DNA from: Oikopleura dioica
Lineage: Eukaryota; Chordata; Appendicularia; Copelata; Oikopleuridae
DNA length: 64,000 bases
Assembly: GCA_907165135.1 (NCBI GenBank)
Contig: OU015569.1
Location: forward strand, 9,424,501 to 9,488,500
Reading direction: 5' to 3'
The translations under genes were made by a program, and so were the position numbers. Of the stretch, positions 57,401-64,000 are shown piece after piece. The notes under the pieces were generated by a model. That model was not told where the DNA came from. It was given only the letters and a program-made list of their open reading frames with translations, and made no database searches. Every line of letters starts with the position of its first letter. Positions within the stretch are counted from its first letter, which is position 1.

Positions 57401-60226
57401 AATGTGGTTTCGACGATAATCTCTGTCCATCGAACACAGTTTGTGAAAACACTGTCGGAAGTTTCATGTGTCTATGTAACAATGAAGGTTTAATGTGGGA
57501 TGACAAAAGAAACGATGCGTTGATCGCGATGAGTGCAAAGAAGGCAGTCATATGTGTGATCTTGACAACGACGCTGCTTGCGTCAACTACTGGGGCGGAT
57601 ACGAGTGCGCCTGTCCAGGTGATCTTATCGGTGTCGGTACCGTTGATGATCCTTGCCGATTCCCTTGTGATTCGGAAACATCTGAGTACCTTGCTTGCGA
57701 GGACTTTGACGAGGGAACCCTTACATGCTTCCACACTTGCGAGACATACAAGTGGGAGACTGAAGAAATATGTCTCGACGTTTGCATTGATGGATGCAAC
57801 TGCCTTGATGGATTTGTCAAGACAAACGGAACTTTTGAATCTGCTTGTGTACCCGAAGAAGAGTGCCCAGATCCAGAATGTCCAGAAAATATGATTTTCT
57901 CGACCTGCATGTGTTCTCCAAGTTGTGACAATGAGGATGCCTTCTGTTTTGACGATGACGATGAAGATTGCGTCCCCGGCTGTGTCTGTGAAGAAGGATA
58001 CATTTTGGCTGACGAATCCGAAAATGCTCTTTGCATTCCCAAAGAAGATTGCTCCATTCCTATTGTTGAATGTGGTGCTAACGAAATCTATGTTGAGCAG
58101 CTGGACGTTTGTTTCGCAACTTGTGAAACCTTCAAGCTTTTCACAGATCCGGATTACTGTGATGGAACAGAGACTCTGTATGAAGGATGTGTTTGTGCAG
58201 AAGGCTACGTCCGTTTAACACCTGATCCAAACTCACCGTGTATCCCTGAAGAATCCTGTTCAAATGACCACGATGGCGAATCATGTCGACACTTTAACTT
58301 TATTGAAATTATTGAAGAAACAGACCTCCCTCTTCGAGTGGATATCGACAACCGATACACCTGGAACTACCTCGTCTCTCTTCGTTTCGATAAGTTTGAT
58401 TCTCTTGTCGATAATATTTACGTCGTCGATATTAAAGAGATTGAGCCAGATCTTGAATTTGGTGACAGCGATGGGGATGTTGTAGAGTACGCTATTTCTT
58501 ATCAGATTGTTGATTGTCCACGTCTCGATATGGACGAAATTGAGTTCATGATTCGTTACATGAGAAGCCGGGAAGATCTTGATCTCTACCCAGAATGGAA
58601 ACGAATGTTCCACAAAATCAAGGATACTATGGACCTTTACTTCCCTTGCTACACTGACGAATGCGCTAACGACAGATTCTCGTGCGATGTCTGGACCGAA
58701 ATGGTTGCTTGTCCAACTCAAGAACAGCCAACTTGCCAAGAACAGATGGACTCGCTCGTTGAATGGCAAAACGAAGAACTCTTTAACATTATTTTCGGAC
58801 GAATGGAAGAGAACTGCAAAAAGCAATGTGTATGCAGACCGGGTTACTTCCGGGAAGATAATTCCACAACTGCCGAATGCGTTCCATACCATAAATGTTT
58901 CGGTGGATGTCCAAAGTTCTCCAAGTTCCAAGAGCAGACAAAACTCTGCGTTCCTTACTGCGACGATGCAATTGCACTCAATTGCACCTTAATGACTGCC
59001 GACATCGATAATTTCTCCGAAGTTGAAGACGCCCTTGCCATCCCTGGTTGCAAATGCAGAAAAGGATACATCCGAGAATTCGACTCTCCATTCTCTCCTT
59101 GTGTTCCCGAGGAAGAATGTGTGAAGCCTGATCTTCCTTGCGAAGATGAGAACTCTCACTGGGAATGGGAAGCACCAGCTTGCCCAGCTTCCTGCAGATA
59201 TCCAGATGGTCACGAAGGCGCATCATGTCACGAAAAGAAGAAGGGTTATTGCGTTTGCAATGAGGGTTTTGTCAAGGAGAAGAACAAAAGAGACAGTAAG
59301 TGCGTTACCCTTGGAACTTGTTACGCTGATCAATGCAGAAAAGGAGAACAATATGCTTCCCCAGTCCCCAGGTAAAGACTTTATCTGAGATAAATTGTAT
59401 AAATTTCGTAAATTGCAGATGTTTCGACGATTGTCGATCATGGGCGTACGAAAGCGAAGAGCTCCAATACTGCCACGACGAGGACAAAGATCTCACTCAC
59501 GGTTGCGTATGCGAGGAAGGATACGTCCGTAAAAATGGCAACGATTACCTTCTTGGCTTCAAGGGAGGCAAATGCGTACCAACTGACCGATGTAAAAAGC
59601 CCGATACTGATACGGTTGAAGCGCTTGCTCAGTTGAGCACTCTTCCAGGCAGGGGTTTCGCTAGATTCTTGAGTTGAACGCAAAAGAATTGATTTAGCAT
59701 GTTCGTTTTATGAGGAAATATATTGACCCTTCGATAAGCTGATGTTAGCCTGAGCGATCCAAGCACATGGGACTTAATTATTGAGCTTCTTGGACTGGAC
59801 AAGAAATCGATAAAGATTCTTGGTCTCGATCAAAAATCACGAACTATCCGCCGTCGATGGTCTGCTACATATCAGCGCGTCATGCAAGAAGGGCTATTTG
59901 ACGTTGTCATGCAGGGTGTTGTCGAAACTACTGATAGTGAAACAACTCCAACTGCATCTCTACAAGAACAGATGGAAGCTCAGATCACGGCGGCCGTCGA
60001 ATCGGCCGGAGGTACCGCCACTACTGACGAGGCCGCTGTCGAAGCTGCTGCTACTGATCTCGGTGTCACTATCCCAGAAGCTCCAGCGCCAACTAAGCGT
60101 GAGTTTTTAAGCGTTGATTGTTTTTGTTTTTTTTTTTTGTCGCATTTTCCAGAAAAAGAGCACAAATTTGTAAGAATAGCATTGTGGGTATTAATTCATA
60201 GAAAAATATATTTCAATAAAGTATAA
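51442..60226 (+). CDS. Giant mucin-like TIL/EGF extracellular protein with an apparent frameshift
   Basis: A candidate upstream exon (about 51448-51570, ...FKWFLLWIGIETIGRYV) joins in frame to a single very long exon from about 51620. Order: Lys-rich head, about 110-residue Thr-rich tract (51868-52205), a second Lys-rich block, then alternating unrecognised domains of about 100-120 residues and TIL-like Cys modules (CxxC...CxCxxGY), then an array of about 16 calcium-binding EGF modules (55366-57600; D-I/V-D/N-E-C starts), and again TIL-like and unrecognised domains to 59375. Further exons follow from 59419 (CFDDCRSWAYESEELQYC) and 59750. The frame shifts at about 57514-57517. It is secreted and Cys-rich, plausible as a structural matrix or house component; that is inference. 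No stop is certain after 60100; AATAAA at 60215-60220. The 5' end and signal peptide are unresolved. Confidence 0.75.
51868..52205 (+). repeat. ACN trinucleotide repeat encoding a poly-Thr tract
   Basis: About 330 bases of ACA/ACT/ACC triplets give an almost pure threonine stretch with occasional Ser, Lys and Asn, flanked by Lys-rich blocks on both sides. The tract is a likely site of dense O-glycosylation (mucin-type). Triplet repeats of this kind vary in length between alleles. Confidence 0.9.
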
Positions 60227-60480
60227 AAAGCAAATTTGTCAAAAGCCCAAACAAAAAGTCACTTCAAACACCGTCCTTGGATAAGATGAAATTTTATTTG
60301 TGAATAAATTGCCTGCAAATAAATTTCGGATTTTGCAGTTCAGTGATTCTATTGGAGTAATTAAGAGTGTAAATTCGAGTAATTGACAATAATTTATATC
60401 TATATGGAGGCACGCGAGGGAGGAAAAATATTTCTGAACATAAATGATGAATAAGATAGGAGAACAAAGAACAACATTTT

Positions 60481-61868
60481 CTAAGAAGATTCCGTAAAAG
60501 GTAGGAAACAACAAGCGCAAATGTAGTCCTCGTGCTCGCCTTTGTTATCTTTGCAGAGAGAACAAGAATTCGATTTCGACGATGGGAGTTGATGAGGGTA
60601 ATTTGTCCGATTGATATGGCCAGTTCCAGGATAGGCCTTGAAGCATTCTTTACAGACCCAGTCTTCGGAATCGTGTTTCCCATTTTTTGTGTACACACAT
60701 TTATCCTTGCTGACTCTTGAATTTGATTTATTTTTTATTATTCCAACGCCTTACTTTGGTGGTGAGCTTCTAGTTAGCGGATTTTCTTCTTTTTTCTCGT
60801 TTATGTTTTCGACAGAGCTTTTTGAATATGGTTTTCCTCTGGATTGAGTTTGATAGGGCAGTGACTGAGAAACTACGAGAGAAGAAAGGTGACAGTGGTT
60901 AGAGCTGGGTTTGATGGCTGGTGTTTCCTGCAAGTGGCGGTGGACTGTTGCGACCCCTCTGTAAAGATGTTTCGCAGCTGATGGCACACAGCGCAATACT
61001 TAGTTTTCTTTAATTTGGAAAAAGCAAATTTTGAATTTCGTAGAGTGAGTAAAATTATCCACCTGTGTAGCCCGCCCTGGTCAACGCGGCGGATGTATCG
61101 AGTAGTTCATCGCACAGTGCTGGAGCAACTTTTATCTTCGCTTTGAATGAAGCTTTTTTTCTTTCTTCGGGAGTATCGTCTGTGAATGATGATCTTCGTG
61201 TAACAAGAGGCCCTTGAATATTGCCGCTGCGAAACCTTTCCTGAGTTTCATTGACCTCTTCATAATTTTCATGACTTCTTTGATTATGTTGTCGCTCGAA
61301 TCTCTCGTTGGAGTTTCTTAAATATAATAAATATATCGATTTTTTATTTTAGTTACGGTTGGTGCGGAAAACGACCAGTTGCTTCCAATATTTTTAGTTC
61401 TCTTTCAAGTCTTCTATCTTGATTCTCATGGTGAATTTTTAAGCGTTTATCTTCGTCTTCTCTTCTTGTTTCAGTTCGCCTCTATGCATTTTATCAATTA
61501 TATGAAATAACAGAGTATTCCCTACATTTTTGCAGTACTCTAAAACACAGAGGACAGCGCCAATCACAATAAGAAGAATAAAAGCGCCAGCAATAAGCAA
61601 AACTGGTGGCCCGAATGAAGTAGCTTAAAAAATAATAGAACTAAAGTGAAGGAAAACAAAACATACCCATAAATAGAGTGTACTTGCACGAAAAGTCATC
61701 TCCACAAGTTTCAGCTAATGCATTGAGAGTCTCTAAAAATTCTTTTTCTCTTTCTTGATCTCAAAAAATATCCCAAACTCATATTTACTTACTCGTAGTT
61801 GTTGTTGCTATAGTACTACTAGGATCTTTCATCTCTAGTTCCCCTTTAACAAACATCGGAAATGTCAT
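60481..61868 (-). CDS. Single-pass membrane protein with Cys-rich cytoplasmic tail
   Basis: Seven or eight exons join in frame: MTFPMFVKGELEMKDPSSTI, a Thr-rich stretch, an extracellular TCGDDFSCKYTLFM segment resembling the C-x5-C end of SUSD2- or mucin-type juxtamembrane regions, a membrane span (PPVLLIAGAFILLIVIGAVL), then a long charged cytoplasmic region (RRTETRREDEDKRLKIHHEN; SHENYEEVNETQERFRSG; EERKKASFKAKIKVAPALCD). It ends in Cys pairs (YCAVCH; WVCKECF; CSLCKDN; YICACC) before the stop at 60481. The four CxxC motifs suggest a zinc-binding tail. A TATA-like TTTTATAAACA lies upstream on the minus strand (about 62223). No signal peptide precedes the start at 61868, so there may be 5' exons not seen. 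Confidence 0.55.
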
Positions 61869-62324
61869 TTTTTCTATTTTTCTGCTTTGCTACCTTCTCT
61901 AAATTAATAAAAACACAAATGAGTTCGCGGGCCTATCGAGAAGGAAAACATCACTGAAAATCGAAATCGTTCCTGTTTTATCGCAGAAGCGGAAACAATT
62001 CAGGTAAAAAGGAAATTCCCCCCCCAGTATCAAAATTTTTCATACATGATAAGGCTGGTAACTCGCAACTGCACTCCTGGTAAATATCTAATTCACTGAT
62101 ACTCGTTATCGAATTTTATGCCAAGCAAGTATCTTCCTTGATTTCAATGAAAAATTGTTGTTTGTGTTTGAATTTATTGAGGCGTTTTGAGGTAATGGAG
62201 CTACAGTAACTGTTACAGAATGTTTATAAAAAGACACTTCATTCTTGTTTTTTTTTACATTAGGGTCAAAAAACGAAGTGCTCTCGATGGTGAACAGAAG
62301 TTTTAGTTTTTACAAGTAAATGGC
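61869..62324. other. Intergenic, no supported gene
   Basis: AT-rich, with a TATA-like element on the minus strand near 62223. No frame is supported. It separates the CSPG4 stop from the next minus-strand gene by 457 bases. Confidence 0.35.
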
Positions 62325-64000
62325 TCAGACCCAATGCTGCGTCTTTGCCTGCAGCGTGTCTGTCGTGAAGTGGCTCATTCGGTCAACTTGGTCCATATGA
62401 TCAAGAAGAGACGACTCTTCCATCGAGTTTGAGTTAGTATCTGGGCGACTCTCTTCGTAATTGGACATGGAAAGAACACCGAAGTAGTTTGAACCAGCAT
62501 AAGCAGTATGGCCTAAGAGTTGTTCATAAACAGTGAAATGAGCAAAGTTAAAATAAGCGGATCAAAATTACCTCCGTCATCTGAGACAGATCCTTCATAA
62601 ATTGACTCATCGGGTGCAAGCGGACGTACAACAATTGATGGCATCAGAGAGTCGTAGCGATTTTGTGGGACAGTAACCTTTAAGTTTATTTAAGCTTAAA
62701 CCATCGAGAGCGACAGCGTTTACCTTTACGGAGGAGTCGTGCGCAGCAGGATAGGAATAGACAGTTGCGCCTTCGATCTCTTCTTTCTTGATAGTTGTAG
62801 GTGGCGAATACTTTGTCAAGAATTTCTTCTTTTCCTAATCAGTTTTTATACATTTTAAACAATTTAAAGTACCTCATTCGAGTCTCTTCTAGCTTTTTGT
62901 TTTCTTGAAAAAATGACGGCACCAATAATTATAACAAGTACAACAAGGAGTACTGCAGCAGGAATCACGTATAGCAATGAGCCTAGCTCTAGAGGAACCG
63001 CGGGTGTGTCCTCTTCATCGCTAGCACGAGTGTCTTGAATCGGCGGGGTGACAAATTCTTTCTTAGTCTGAGGCGACTTTGGCCTCAGATCATCGTCTGG
63101 CAGTGTGGTCGGTTTATGCACAAAAGCGCCTTGATGCTCTTGCTCGCCTTCGTCTTTGTGAGAGTACAGTTCATCAGAAGAAATTCCGAAGTGCGGCAGA
63201 AGCGCTGCGTTCACGTCGTCAGCCATTTCAACGGGTGTTGCGAATTCCACTGGTGGTATCATTGACGCCGACACTAGCAACTTTAATTCAGTGGCAACGT
63301 CGTTTGCGCTCGATTCAATAAAAATAACACCCGAATTCATCTCGTTCAGGGTGAACTTTATCGGCGAACACAAAGAGAAGCCATTGAACTCCGTGCAGTT
63401 TACGCTTTCAGAGTTGTTTTTATGTTCAGTCTCCGAAACAGAGCCTTCCAATCGTCGAATCTCCAAACCGTTTGTCTAAATATTTTGTCAGATAGCGAAG
63501 TTGCAATAAAAAATTTTATACCTTTACTGGCTCAAAAAAGATCGGGCTGTATTGAAGAAGTTTCGAGGTGTCCAGAATATCGTCAGTGAACTTAGTAAAA
63601 GGCGAAGGCTGAGGATTAAGGAGTATGTATTCATCTGCCGACTTCACCCCCGAAATCAATTTGACACTAACTGTAGTTTGAGCAACATAATCTTTGACGA
63701 GATCGCTCTTGCATGATAGAACGAATGAGTCTTCTGTCGCCATACCATCGGATATCACGTAATTTATGTGATTCAAACTAGCAGAGTAGAACTTTTTGGA
63801 CTTCAAGGGCTCCGAATCGAGGATAATATTTCCATGCAAAGGACTGGTAGAATGGCAAGAAACACGGCTTAGGTCACCATTGGTAGTAATATTTACAAAT
63901 GTTGAGAGACGAGCTGCTCGATCGCCTTGCGCGATTTCTTAAAAAAAATTATGAATGGTCAATCAACATAAACTCCACCTATTTCTGATGCAACGATTTC
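62325..64000 (-). CDS. CSPG4: CSPG4/NG2-like chondroitin sulfate proteoglycan, C-terminal part (truncated by window edge)
   Basis: Reading the minus strand from the right edge: the end of a CSPG-type repeat (NHINYVISDGMATEDSFVLS; PSPFTKFTDDI), a Cys/Ser/Glu-rich stretch, a Pro/Asp-rich juxtamembrane part (62990-63070), a membrane span (YVIPAAVLLVVLVIIIGAVI) followed by the stop-transfer FSRKQKARRD, and a cytoplasmic tail spread over three more exons, ending TLQAKTQHWV at 62325. Vertebrate CSPG4/NG2 ends QYWV, a class II PDZ ligand for GRIP1, MUPP1 and syntenin. The membrane position, tail length (about 130-150 residues) and C-terminal Trp-Val fit. The N-terminal laminin-G and most CSPG repeats are beyond the window. 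It could be modified by the chondroitin synthase encoded at 35.7-38.1 kb. Confidence 0.82.

Overview
The window looks like chromosomal DNA of a compact tunicate, most likely a larvacean of the Oikopleura type. Genes are split by many tiny introns (about 30-60 bp, GT-AG, with a few likely GA-AG or GC-AG), intergenic gaps are mostly a few hundred bases, and the gene set is animal/chordate: PM20D1, a DM-domain gene, prominin, beta-tubulin, UNC79, chondroitin synthase, a centrosomin/CDK5RAP2-like gene, an HMMR/RHAMM-like gene and CSPG4/NG2. The organism call is an inference from architecture and gene content; no species-specific marker was identified.

Layout. 1-13.4 kb: sparse, with small secreted proteins (a phospholipase A2-like protein that has lost its catalytic residues, two short secreted peptides, a four-exon Cys-rich secreted protein, two CAP-superfamily genes) and two repeat structures (a long near-perfect palindrome at 7.8-8.2 kb and a TIR element at 8.2-8.75 kb). 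14-25 kb (+): PM20D1-like peptidase, a DMRT gene with DM and DMA-like domains and a candidate alternative terminal exon, a prominin-like membrane protein, and a small basic coiled-coil protein. 25.4-35 kb: a candidate structured RNA, beta-tubulin (-), a small (-) gene, and a long (-) UNC79 gene whose coding sequence is interrupted by a GC-rich TIR element. 35.7-50 kb (+): two-domain chondroitin synthase, a HORMA-domain candidate, the centrosomin/CDK5RAP2-like gene with several alternative first exons, a DEDD exonuclease (REXO4/ISG20-like), and an HMMR-like coiled-coil gene that carries a second element of the same family as the one in UNC79. 51.4-60.2 kb (+): one very large secreted or matrix protein (Lys-rich, poly-Thr, TIL-like and calcium-binding EGF modules plus a recurrent unrecognised domain), with an apparent one-base frameshift. 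60.4-64 kb (-): a single-pass membrane protein with a Cys-rich tail and the C-terminal part of CSPG4/NG2, which runs off the right edge.

The most notable signals are: (1) two TIR elements inserted in coding exons of two different genes, with 6-7 bp target duplications, where removing the element restores the reading frame and splice-like dinucleotides lie at the edges (intron-birth candidates); (2) a DM-domain-only alternative 3' end in the DMRT gene; (3) three in-phase alternative first exons in the CDK5RAP2-like gene, one of which removes the gamma-tubulin-recruiting CM1 motif; (4) a dead PLA2; (5) a repeated, unrecognised domain in the giant EGF/TIL protein; (6) a compact, heavily base-paired candidate RNA at about 25.42-25.56 kb. 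Several neighbouring genes act at centrosome and spindle (CDK5RAP2-like, HMMR-like, beta-tubulin), and chondroitin synthase and the CSPG4 core protein could act in one pathway, but no operon is proven. Splice sites were read by eye and exon edges are approximate unless stated.
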